Assembly (NCBI GenBank): GCA_014218235.1
Contig: CM024760.1
Coordinates: forward strand, 67,768,961 to 67,832,960
Reading direction: 5' to 3'
DNA length: 64,000 bases
Source: Colocasia esculenta
Taxonomy: Eukaryota > Streptophyta > Magnoliopsida > Alismatales > Araceae
Every line of letters starts with the position of its first letter. The stretch's first letter is position 1. Position numbers and translations under genes: made by a program. Under the pieces are notes generated by a model. That model did not search any database and was not told the DNA's origin. It was given only the letters and a program-made list of their open reading frames with translations. Below, piece by piece: positions 54,383 to 64,000 of the stretch.

Positions 54383-57300
54383 AGGCACACTCTGTGTTGG
54401 TGGACTGTCAGCGAAAGACTGTGCGATTCAAGATATCTTTGAGCACTTATGCTTTGCTTCTGAGGTACCCAATCTACCCGTCGACCCTTCGTTTCTTTCT
54501 ATAGAGCTCGGTGCCTGATCCGAGATGGTTGTGTAGCATACCTTACTTATGTGAGTTTCTCAGATTTTGGCGGGCTATCTGTTTCAGATATACCTGTTGT
54601 TTGTGATTTTCCTGACATGTTTCTAGAGGATCTACCTAGTTTACCACAGGCACGGGAGGTAGATTTCTCCATTGAGTTGTTTCTGGGGATGATGCCTATG
54701 TCCAAGGCACTGTACCGGATGGCTCTAGCAAAGCTGCGAGATTTGAAGCATGACCTTGATGAGTTACTCGAGAAGGGCTTCATTCGTCTGAGCCATTCAC
54801 CTTGGTGTGCGCCAGTTCTGTTTGTGAGGAAGAAGCATGGCAGTCTCAGGATGTGCATCAATTATCGACAGCTGAACCAGGTAACAGTGAAGAACAAGTA
54901 TTCGTTGCCCAGAATCAATGACGTGTTTGACTAGTTGCAGTCAGCTTCAGTGTTCTCAAAGATTGACTTGATATCGGGCTACTACCAGTTGAGGATTCGA
55001 GAGTCAGATAGTTCCAGATCAGCATTCCTTATCCGCTACGACCACTTTGAGTTTGTCTGATGCCTTTTGGGCTTACGAGGGCACCAATAGCCTTCATGGA
55101 GATGATGCATAGTGTGTTCTGAGAGTACCATGATAGGTTTGTAGTAGTGTTCGTGGACGACATCCTGGTGTACTCAGCGATATTGGAGGAGCACGAGGTT
55201 CACTAGAGGCTTGTGTTGGAGGCACTGAGGAATCACTAACTTTATGCCAAATTCAAATAATATGAATTTTGGCTAAAGGAGGTGCACTTTCTCGGTCACG
55301 TGGTTTCAGGTGTAGGAGTGGCGGTGGATCCCGCCAAGGTTGAGGTAGTGATTTCCTGGGGCCAGCCCAGTACAGTTGCAGAGGGGCGCAATTTTCTGGG
55401 GTTGGCAGGGTACTACAAGAGGTTTGTGCAGGACTTCGCCAGAGTTGCTGAGACACTGACGAGGTTGACCAAGCCAAAGACCAGGTTTGTGTGGATAGCA
55501 AAGTGTGAGCAGAGTTTCCAGAAGCTAAAGAGCAAGTTGACTTCAGCTCTGATCCTTGTTGTACCGTCTGATAGCAGTGGTTTTGTTGTCTACACCGGCG
55601 CTTCGGGGACTAGTCTCAATGCCTTGTTGATGCAGCATGGAGGGTAGTCTCTTATGTTTCTAGACAGCAAAGGAAGCATGAGCAGAACTATCCGACACAC
55701 GACTTGGATCTTGCAGTAGTCGTGTTTGCCTTGAGGTTGTGGAGACACTACTTGTACGGCATGGTGTTTGAGGTGTTTACGGATCGTAGGAGCCTACAAT
55801 ATGTCTTCACTCAGAGAGATTTGAACCTGAGGTAGCGCAGGTGGGTCAAGTACCTAAAAGACTACAATTTTACTCATTTCTATCACCCAGGAAAGGCCAA
55901 TGTCATAGAAGACGCTTTGAGCAGGAGAGCCCACTTGAGTTCTTTATTGGTTAGACACTGGAGGTAGGTAGAGGACGCCGCTCGGGGAGTGTTTTCTCCA
56001 TCGAGACTCAAAGATAGAGTAGTGTTGACCAGTTTGATAGCTCGTCCAATAATATATCAGCAGGTGATAAAGGCTCAGAGTGCAGATGCATAGTTAGCAG
56101 ATGTTTTGCAGATGCCAGAGGTTGAGCTACATGAGGACAACGAGGTCTGGTTCAGAGGTAGGTTGTATTTTCCAGTGGACGTCAGGCAGGAGCTATAGGC
56201 TGAGGCACACAGATCGAGATATTCTATTCATCTTGGTTCCACCATGATGTACCACAACTTGAGGGGACCCTTTTGGTGGCCTAGGATGAAGAGAGATGTT
56301 GCTTAGTTTGTCGCTCGTTGCCTTATCTATCAGCAGGTGAAGGCGGAGCACCAACGTCCTGGTGGTGAGTTGCAGTCATTGCCATTCCTGTGTGGAAGTG
56401 GGAACACAACACCATGGACTTTGCGGTTGGCTTACCTCGTATTTTGCATGGGCACGATAATGTGTGGGTGATCATCGACCGTCTGATGAGGACAGCTCCT
56501 TTTCTACCAGTCAGATCAGCTTGGTCAGTAGATATACTTTCCAGATTGTTCGTGGACAGAGTAGTACTGTTGCACGGGACCTCGGTCTCTATTGTCTCAT
56601 ATAGAGATCTGAGGTTTACTTCTCGTTTTTGGCGTAGTTTTCAAAGGGCACTATGCACTGAGTTGAGACTAAGTTCAGCCTACCACCTGTAGATAGACGG
56701 TCAGTCATAGAGGACTACAGACACTCAAGGACATGTTGAGAGCGTGTTTCTTGGACTGGGGCGGCACGTGGGAGTCACACCTTCCCATGGTGGAGTTTGC
56801 ATATAATAATAGCTTTCACACTAGCATTAAGATGGTGCCCTACGAGTCTTTGTATGCCAGACTGTGCCAGACACCTTTGCACTAGCACGAGGTTCGTGAG
56901 AGGCAATTACTAGAGCCAGAGCTCATACAATAGTGTGCAGATACAGTGAGACTGATCAGGCAGAGACTACATGCATAAGAGTTACGCAGATGTTCGTCAG
57001 AGGCCACTACAGTTTGAGGCAGGTGTCAGTGTGTTTCTACGGATCTCGCCAACCAAGGGCATTCTTAGGTTCGGGAAGAGGGGCAAGCTAAGTCTGAGGT
57101 TCGTTGGTCTCTTTCCCTTCCTAGATTGGGTTGGCAACGTTGCGTACAGGCTAGCTCTTCCGCTCGAGTTAGCAGGTGTTCACGATGTCTTCCACGTCTC
57201 GAAGCTAAGGAGGTACATGCCAGATCTGTCACACATGCTCGACTACTCACAGTTAGAGGTTGCTCAAGATCTGTCAGTGCCATAGTACCCAGTTAGTGTT

Positions 57301-57438
57301 GTAGACCGCAGAGTGCAGTAGTTGAGTAGGAGGTAGATCTCGCTCATCAAGGTTGTCTGGGAGAATCGCATTGGTGGTAAGGCCACTTGGGAGCGCAAGG
57401 ACAAGATGTGGGAGCATTTTTCTTACTTGTTTGAGTGA
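54383..57438 (+). pseudogene. Chromovirus B pol, heavily decayed
   Basis: Protease end (VLVDCQRKTVRFKI), RT (LPRINDVFD*LQS; catalytic FVDDILVY near 55150), RNase H (QNYPTHDLDLAVVVFALRLW), integrase zinc finger and DDE region (TMDFAVGLPRILHG; SYRDLRFTSRFW; IDGQS*RT) and a chromodomain-like end (ISLIKVVWENRIGGKATWE) before TGA at 57436. There are at least ten stops and several frameshifts. Most stops are TAG in place of CAG, for example at VFD*LQ, LR*RRW and L*IDGQS*. The domain order matches the pol at 21448 but the sequence is well diverged, so it is a different family. Confidence 0.88.
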
Positions 57439-58507
57439 TTTGTTTGTTTGCTTCCCTTCGTCCCCTGGGTTTCTCCCTTAATTTTGAGGACGAAATTGTT
57501 TTTTTGTTGGTTAGATTGTAACACCCTTCTTTCTTTAGTCGGGCACCTTCTGATGAAGGTAGCGACATATTGGGTCGTCGCCTTCTGAAGGTGACAGGAT
57601 GGCTGTCATGTTCTGGTTGGGAACGCAACATGCATGTCTTCGTGTTCATCCTTCGGACCGTAGCATGTAGTTTTGTCGTCTTGTTGTCGGGACAGTTGGG
57701 ACACATGTCAAGCATTGACAGATGAAGGCAACATGTCAGGTGTCATGTTCATAGTGTCAGGTCTGCGAGGATGACACGTGGCAGATCCATTGGTCAAGTT
57801 AGACCATGACCTTGAGGTCGCGACAGGTTAGCCATTGGGTTCAATAAGTGAACACGATGGGTTGGCTATTGCGTTGTTAGGTCCAAGGCCTATATGTGCA
57901 AGGCCTTCAGACCTGTCTTCCTCTTCCCTTTTTCTTCCTTCTTCTTCCTTCCTATGAACCACTCTAGGTGTTTTAGCTCTGTAGGAAGAGTGTGAGGTGT
58001 GTTTCTTCCCCGGCATGGTGTTCTTCTTTGGTGTGGGCGTGGCAATCTCCTGCTCGTGGTGGTGATCCTCTTGTCCGGCGTGTAGGAGGACGTTCATTGC
58101 TCGTGGACGGCTTGATCGTGGAGCTAGGAGTGAGGAGGTGGTGGCCAATGGCTTGGCTTTTCTTTTTGATGTAGGAACCCCCCCTTGTCTTCCCCCTTAT
58201 TTCTATCATGCTAGGGCCTCCATCCCCTTCTCCAAAACTTTGTAGAATCATGTTAGGTGTGTATGTTCGCATGGTTAGCTTCTTGAGCTTGTGTTGGGGT
58301 TTGGGGGTTTGAGAGTATCATGTGTGCATGTGAGGTTTCATGAGTGTAGATCCTTCACATTGACATGCATGGGTTTGAATGAGGGTGGTTTGAGCTTATA
58401 GCTTGTGGTTACATTGTTCTCCATGCTCCCCTCACTTTATGTGCACTGGAATTGTGTTTTTAGGGCATTTTGGAAGGCCTCGGGTTGGCACCCGAGCCTC
58501 TGTCTAT

Positions 58508-58720
58508 GGTCGCGACAAGGTTCCTGTCGCGACCCAGAACACGACGTATCACCCCGTCACTTTCTGGTCAGGTAGCGACATTCACCCAGTCGCGTTCAGG
58601 TTGCAACAGGGTGGTCATCATCTTCTGACATGGTTTTCCCCGTGGGTTGTGGGAGGTCTCGGGTGGTCACCCAGATCTCTGTCTGTGGTCGCGACAATGA
58701 CCTTATCGCGACCTAGACAA
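58508..58720. repeat. GTCGCGAC dyads in chromovirus B LTR
   Basis: GGTCGCGACAAGG, CTGTCGCGACCC, GGTCGCGACAATG, TTATCGCGACC plus decayed forms, about 1.0-1.2 kb from the LTR start. Confidence 0.75.
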
Positions 58721-59349
58721 TGATAGTTTTCCTAATGCCTTTAGACTATGTAGCGCTAGTTGACTGAGTTCTCCTGGCGGTGGGCATGGTTGAGCTTAGG
58801 ACTCTGGTAGCTGAGGGGAAAAGAGTGGGGACAACGACGTTGAGTCGTTTGCAGAGCTCCGTTAGCTGAGTCTGGGACGCCGAGGTGGTTTTGGTATACT
58901 TCCGGCATAGATCAGCTAGTCCTCTCCACTGCCTTACTCTACGTGGTTCCGGTACCATATAGAGGGGCTAGGCGTGGGACCGTAGTATGGCCAGACTACG
59001 ACAATTATGTGTTACTTCAGTTCTGTGCCTCACTCTGACGGGAGGTGCTAGACATGGACTAGTGGTTGAGGATAAGGCACATGGCGCACCTGACCGGTTG
59101 ACTACTAGTAGTTGTTTTGTGGCTAGTGTCTTTTTCTAGACAATGGTTCTCTGTCTGTGTTTGCAGCCTTGGGTTCGTCCCAGTGCCATGGTTTACAAGG
59201 GTTTCCGGTCCCAACATTTGTTTTAGATTGATGGCCTTGTAGTTACTTTCCGCTTCCACACTTACTCTATTAGTAGAATAGATTACTTGCTTAATTTCAG
59301 TTATATCTATTCTACTTGTTAGAACCAATGGGAGATTGGTAGTCTCTAC

Positions 59350-59393
59350 TGGGCTTCTTCGTGAAGCTCATTCCCTTTTTTATAGGTGAGACT
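59350..59393 (+). promoter_or_regulatory. Conserved LTR hairpin, chromovirus B
   Basis: Arms TGGGCTTC (59350-59357) and GAAGCTCA (59363-59370) pair over 8 bp with one G-T wobble; loop TTCGT. A T-run and TATAGGTGAG follow (to 59390). It lies about 385-405 bp from the LTR 3' end. Confidence 0.6.
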
Positions 59394-59754
59394 TCACAGC
59401 AGTACCCTCCGCAGTAGGCTGAGAAGACGGGGTCGTAGTAGACATCTTCTGTGAGTTGTGTTTCCCTCGTACTTGTTTCGTCACCCTTGGGGTATGCCCC
59501 TAAGGGATCTGTTATTCCTTTTCTTTCTGCACTTGTACTTTATTACTTTGGGACTGTATTAGACTCATACTTTGTATTGGATGCTTTTCCTTCACTTGTT
59601 AGTACATTTTAGTGCTTGTTGTCGTTGCTTATTTCTGTTACATATCTTGTTAGACTGGTCCGTTAGCTCTTCCGCATCTTCAGGCCCTTGGGCGGCGGTG
59701 CCGACAGTCGGATTCTTGGTGGGAGCCGGGGTTCTGAGCGTCAAGGCCGTTACA

Positions 59755-60235
59755 CTAAATCTTTTAAGCATCTCATTGATTGCTTCATTATCCTCCATCT
59801 TGAACAATTCATACTCATGTGTTGGATGATTGATCTTGGTTTCCTTTACTTGTAAAGTGCCTTCATAGGTGACTCAAATTTTCCCTAATATCTTTAACTA
59901 TTTCACACATGTAAATATGATTATATTCAATAAAATCTAATGCACAATGAAGAGCTTGAATGCTTTTGTAATTAAGTGGCACTTTTCTAATTAAAGTCCT
60001 CAGCAGTCCAATTCTTATTCTCAGTCTGAAGGATATATGGACCATCTTCCACTAACTTCCACATTACATAATCCATGACTTTCATGTATGTAGTCATACG
60101 GTTTTACCAATAGCCATAGTTAGATCCATTGAAGAATGGCGTTCGAGTGGTTGATTGCCCTTTACCAAAAAGAAATGGACTACTAGTATGAGTAATAGCA
60201 AGGAACTATCTAAGGGTGGCTAAAAAGTAAATTAG
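59755..60235 (-). pseudogene. Copia gag N-terminal part, minus strand, truncated
   Basis: Minus strand, starting soon after the PBS. WTAEDFN, then KVPLNYKSIQALHCALDF, then HEYELFKMEDNEAINEMLKR: the copia gag order (DUF4219/UBN2 type). Several frameshifts and a stop. It ends abruptly at 59755 against the chromovirus B LTR. Confidence 0.8.
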
Positions 60236-60242
60236 ACACCTA

Positions 60243-60253
60243 CTTTGATACCA
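60243..60253 (-). promoter_or_regulatory. Primer binding site of the minus-strand copia
   Basis: TGGTATCAAAG on the minus strand, two bases after an LTR end reading ACTTTCA. Confidence 0.8.
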
Positions 60254-60255
60254 AT

Positions 60256-61352
60256 TGAAAGTTCAATGTTATGGATAACATCCAAGAGGGGTGGGGGTGA
60301 ATTGGGTGTCAAGACCATTTCACTACATCAAGGATAGATACAAACAAACTTGCAAAAGTGAAGGGAGATAGAAGAAAAGGACCACGCCACAAATGAGGCT
60401 CAATATTTTGAAGGAGGTTCAGACACAGCAATGGTGCTCCTATATTCTCTCCCCCCAGTACAACTTAGGTCTACCCACTAACTTGATCTTAAAAGATCAC
60501 ACAGACAATGACACGTGCACAATGCATCATACAACTCAAGACACACACTTCTAAAGATCACCACACACAACAGCTCCTTGAGGTGCTATCCAGACACACA
60601 AAAAATCTCCTTCTGCCACAAGACACAACACGCCCAAGAGGTGGGCACTCTCAAACTACTATTTAATCCACAATAGAGATTTTACAATAAAGCATAAAGA
60701 TGAAGGGAAAATAAATCAAATATGTGTGCAATACATCTCCTTTGGCAGATCTGAATCCTTCTTCATCAATGTAGCATGTCCTCTTCAAAGTTGGATAAGG
60801 ATCATGGTGATTTGAAGCAACAACAAGGCAGAAGATGTCTTCATCCAAAAAGCTTCTCTCTCTTTGCCTTTTAGCATGACCAAAACCCTAGCGTTCTTCC
60901 TTGCAAATGACAGTTGAGAGTCCTCTCCAACCTAGTCTCATAGTCCTTGATATGGGTGAGGGAAAGAGTTCAGCACAATAAAGAAACTATCCAAAAAATA
61001 GATCTCTGCGAAGAAAAGGAGTAGAGCAGAGGTGTTGACACTGATCAATCTGCCTAGAACTATGTAACCTATCCACTTGGATGCCTGATATGTTTGCACA
61101 TACATGCCTATTTTTACGAGAGCTTATGCTTGCTGGAAACACCTAACTAAATTATGTAAAACTCATTTACACCTCATCATGTATAGACAAATGTTGAGAG
61201 CTAAAGAACCATTTGAAAATTGAACTTTCTTCACATCACACAGACCAACATTTGAAATGCCACATATAAACTTGCAGGTCCATTTGAAATTTAGATTAGC
61301 CCAATAAGAGTGGGCTTTCATTTTCATGAAAATCCACGGAGGGATCACAACA
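60256..61352 (-). mobile_element. Copia 5' LTR, minus strand (outer border proposed)
   Basis: The inner border is firm (PBS; ACTTTCA; a CACCCCCACCCCTCTTGG block like other copia LTR ends here). The outer border is proposed at ACAACA (61347-61352), giving a minus-strand start TGTTGTGATCC; no target duplication can confirm it. Confidence 0.5.
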
Positions 61353-62099
61353 AGCCTAAACCATGAATGGTATGCCTATTAGCTTCATGCATAGAGGTGC
61401 TTCAAGAGGCAAAGTGAGAGTTGGATCATGAAACATGGAAAGATTTGGAGGCCTCATTGAATTAAGACCCCTCCACTGTCAATTTCTTCCCCTTCATAGC
61501 TTGCTAAATGATTGTAGTCACTCCCACCCTCTAGCTGGTGTTTGCGATAGGCATATATATTTTTCTGTCCGATAAATGACCCCAAATGAGGAACTTGGAT
61601 CTCAAGCAATGTTCTATGGCATGAGATGACACTGGGATACAGGCATATAAGTGGCGTATGTCACTTGTAATGTTAGATTGTAGCTAAAGGATGAGCATCA
61701 GGAACTCGAGATTTTATTCTTGGGGAAAACTCTAGAATCCTAAAGTTAGAACGAAGTTTGAGATTGGACAGGATTTTAAGGGTTTGAAGCCTCAAACTAT
61801 TTTTGGTGATTGATTTTGCATACTTAGATCTCGCAAAAGGTATTCCTCAATATATAGAAATATTTAACTTCGAATGTCTTGTAAGTCTTGAGCAGTTTAT
61901 CATGACCATAGAGTATGGGCCTTCATGGAATAGTTACAATAACCATTTTCTCCAAAAATGGGGTCAACTATGCTAGCGATCACATTCTCCATAAAAGACG
62001 AGGAGATTATTATTGATTGTTGTTGTATAACAGCCATCTCCCACTTTCTATTAGGGTGACATAAGTAGTAGATATATATTGACCGAGTGACTTAAGGCT
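61353..62099. other. Spacer without recognised features
   Basis: No coding or transposon signal seen up to the CACTA terminus at 62100. It might include more of the copia LTR. Confidence 0.4.
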
Positions 62100-62600
62100 C
62101 ACTATAGGAGAACGAACATTTATCAGCGGTTGGAAGCCGCTGACAAATCTTCAGAGACCGCTGATATAATATTATGTCCGCGGCTTTGGAAGCGCTGCCA
62201 CAACCGTTGCCAAAAAGTTTGTGGACAGATTTTATGTCAACGGTTTACTGCCACCGCTGACATATATAGCATTTGTCAGTGCCTTTTACAGCCACAGACA
62301 TAAAGTATTATTGTCAGCAGTTTAAACAGCCGCCGCCATAGACTTTACAGCAATGGCTATAAGCTGCGGCCATATACTGTACAGCAACAGCTACTAGCCG
62401 CGGCCATTAGAATATTATGGCTGCGAGTTCTAGCCGCGAACATATGCCCCTTTTATCAGCGGCTGAAACTACTGGCTTAAAACATTTATGTCAGCAGACT
62501 TTTACACCGTGGCCATATGTTTACTTTTTGTCATCATCTACTAGCCACGGACATATGTTCCTTTGGCAGCGGCTTTCCAGCCGCTGACAAGTTGTCAGAA
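62100..62600. repeat. CACTA 2 terminal and subterminal repeats
   Basis: Terminal CACTATAGGAGAA, then many TCAGCGGTT/GCCGCTGACA dyads and CCGCGGCC-like motifs, ending CAGCCGCTGACAAG. Confidence 0.8.
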
Positions 62601-62643
62601 AGAAAAAAAAAACTTTTTTATTTATTACCACACTCTATTCGTA

Positions 62644-62815
62644 CATGAGCCACCTGGATCATTCAATCACATATATTATTGAGCCACCACCCAGGCTCGC
62701 TGGATCATTCAATCACACACATTATTGAGCCACCACCCAGGCTCGCTGAATCATTCAATCACACACATTATTGAGCCACCACCCAGGCTCGCTAGATCAT
62801 TCAATCACACACATA
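62644..62815. repeat. Tandem array, unit about 47 bp, in CACTA 2
   Basis: About four copies of GAGCCACCACCCAGGCTCGC plus TGGATCATTCAATCACAC and ACATTATT. Confidence 0.88.
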
Positions 62816-62904
62816 GAATATAATGCATAAATATTGTTATACAAATATCCATACAAGTAGAAAATGTGAAAGTGTAATAAAATAAAAGGGAAATCAAGAG
62901 ACAT

Positions 62905-63345
62905 GATCATCATGATCAGAATAATCATCCGCCGCCTCATCTGTCTCGCTATCGCTCTCACTCTAAACTGCAGGAGGTACATGCTGGGTACGTGCATGTG
63001 ACGTATGTATCTGGTAGAGGAGTATGCTCATCTCATCCACCTTCGAAGCTACATTCTCCAATCGAGAAATCTTTTCTCGCATTTGAGTCATCTCCTCTGC
63101 CTGTGCTTTCAACTTTTCTTCTTGTGTTTTTAATTGTTCTTGCATTATCCTTTCTCGCTCTGAACTGGTAGACGTTCCTGTAGATCTATACCATGTGCTC
63201 AACGTCTCTCCACTACCCACATAGCGAACACGGCCAGGTCGATCTTTTCCCATGACCGAAATGAAGGCGTCCTCGGGAGTCGCTAGGGTGTGGCTCTCGG
63301 CATCAACGTTTGAGGAAGGAGCAATCATCAGAGTCATAGCCTCCT
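62905..63345 (-). pseudogene. CACTA 2 second gene, last exon (one stop)
   Basis: Minus strand. SSNVDAESHTLATPEDAF, VGSGETLSTWYRS, then a coiled coil (IMQEQLKTQEEKLKAQ ... REKISRLENVASKVDEM) in one open frame. It is the same protein as at 10863-11360 but keeps the A that CACTA 1 lost. TAG at 62963-62965 is followed in frame by an acidic tail (SESDSETDEAADDYSDHDD). A TGTAG acceptor precedes the exon; a small frameshift lies next to it. Confidence 0.75.
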
Positions 63346-63419
63346 ACAGCTAAAGGTAGAGAAAAAAATATTAATGTTGCAACTATTGTAATGAAAATAT
63401 ATTCACATAAAAGAAATAG

Positions 63420-64000
63420 AAATAAAGTTACTTACATATTGTCTCCTGCTCTCCTCATCTACCCAGCTCTCACTGCCGTCTGGTAAGTCTTTACATCGAC
63501 CCATCTTGAAAAGCTCAAGTCGATGCGGATTACGTCAATGCATATTAGACTGTTTAAATTGAGAGAAAATAAGAAAGACATATAAGTAACTAAATGAAAG
63601 GGATAATATAATTCATAAAACATAACTCACAAATCATTCATCAACTGATAATGACTAGTCTTGCCCCGTCTATATGTCATAGACTGAGTGGCACAGTTTT
63701 GCTTATTTCGCTCAGCAACCCTCTAAAAAGATAAGAATATACAATTATTGTTCATTTATAGAAACAAAACAATCATAAACAATTATATTCTAAGCATTTT
63801 AAATATTACCCGCTCATCCCCAGTACTCCACATCTTGCACTTTGTTTGCCAATCTGAGGAGTCAACACCTGCTGGGCGGAGGCAATCGCATCATCTAAAG
63901 ACGATTCAAATGCTGACATGAAATACAAATTTTTTTTCAATATATAAACAAGTTAAAAAAAATAAAGTACATATGAAAATGAAATAGTATATTAACTTAC
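63420..64000 (-). pseudogene. CACTA 2 second gene, upstream exons (partial)
   Basis: Minus strand, aligning block by block with 11450-12010 of CACTA 1. A short exon with ATQSMTYRRGKTSHYQLMND is at about 63715-63640 and another at about 63900-63810. Reading continues past the window end. Confidence 0.6.

Larger units (their letters stand above)
51023..59754 (+). mobile_element. Chromovirus B, 5' truncated, heavily decayed
   Basis: gag and pol are on the plus strand and a 3' LTR is present, but 5' LTR and PBS are missing; it joins the copia LTR at about 51022. It contains a minus-strand solo copia LTR (52651-54382) with a perfect target duplication. It seems to interrupt a minus-strand copia gag that resumes at 59755. 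Confidence 0.85.
57517..59754 (+). mobile_element. Chromovirus B 3' LTR, about 2.2 kb
   Basis: Begins TGTAACACCC after a TTTGAGGACGAAATTG block and ends AAGGCCGTTACA. It has GTCGCGAC dyads at about 58508-58720 and the hairpin near 59350-59370. The copia gag that follows begins mid-domain, which supports 59754 as the border. Confidence 0.82.
62100..64000 (-). mobile_element. CACTA transposon 2, 3' end (runs off the window)
   Basis: Starts CACTATAGGAGAACG at 62100, with subterminal dyads (62115-62600), the 45-bp array (62644-62815) and the second gene on the minus strand. Order and spacing match CACTA 1 from 10084 onward, and the sequence is close by eye, so both belong to one family. Confidence 0.88.

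Noticed and set aside
1..64000. tRNA, rRNA or other structural RNA genes
   Set aside because: Matches to tRNA ends found are only primer binding sites; no cloverleaf or rRNA core was recognised.

Overview
This window looks like a stretch of nuclear intergenic DNA from a large-genome flowering plant. It is a dense nest of transposable elements, and I could identify no convincing host gene. The evidence is many plant-specific repeat families: Ty3/gypsy elements of the Tat and chromovirus (Tekay/Del-like) lineages, Ty1/copia elements of Sirevirus type with an extra env-like reading frame, a large non-autonomous LTR element (LARD), and two CACTA (En/Spm) DNA transposons. A run of exactly 100 N at 21348-21447 shows this is a scaffolded assembly. 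I cannot name the species. All similarity statements are by eye.

Layout. 1-618: 3' part of a chromovirus-type LTR. 619-8323: a minus-strand Tat-lineage element (LTR, PBS, gag, protease, RT, RNase H, second RNase H, integrase, and an extra frame on the opposite strand), cut by that LTR. 8324-10083: AT-rich spacer with a tandem duplication. 10084 to about 17084: a minus-strand CACTA transposon with decayed tnp2-type and second-gene remnants. 17150-19560: unassigned sequence with a dyad array, one orphan reading frame and a G-rich tract. 19561-27658: chromovirus LTR, assembly gap, a nearly complete pol, and a second, unlike LTR. 27659-31772: internal fragment of a LARD split by a minus-strand solo LTR. 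31773-33387 and 42828-44306: Sirevirus LTR and gag, split by an intact 9.4-kb LARD (33388-42827). 44307-45628: LTR fragment. 45629-51022: Sirevirus env-like frame and 3' LTR. 51023-59754: decayed chromovirus with a 3' LTR, interrupted by a minus-strand solo copia LTR (52651-54382). 59755 to about 61352: minus-strand copia gag and LTR. 62100-64000: 3' half of a second CACTA related to the first.

How the parts fit. Nesting order can be read from target-site duplications and split frames. A LARD was entered by a solo-LTR-forming element and by a Sirevirus. The Sirevirus gag was then entered by a second LARD. A chromovirus was entered by a copia element that later collapsed to a solo LTR. Most in-frame stops are TAG where CAG (Gln) would be expected, a signature of decay by cytosine methylation.

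Most interesting signals: (1) the chromovirus/LARD LTRs share a short hairpin about 345-420 bp from the LTR 3' end, with compensatory arm changes and often a TTCG loop, followed by an AG-GT splice-like motif; (2) a repeat array built on GTGTCGACAC is homologous, spacers included, between a Ty3/gypsy LTR and a Ty1/copia LTR, in opposite orientation to transcription; (3) three unlike Sirevirus-type LTRs each carry a short repeat array just upstream of a TATA box.
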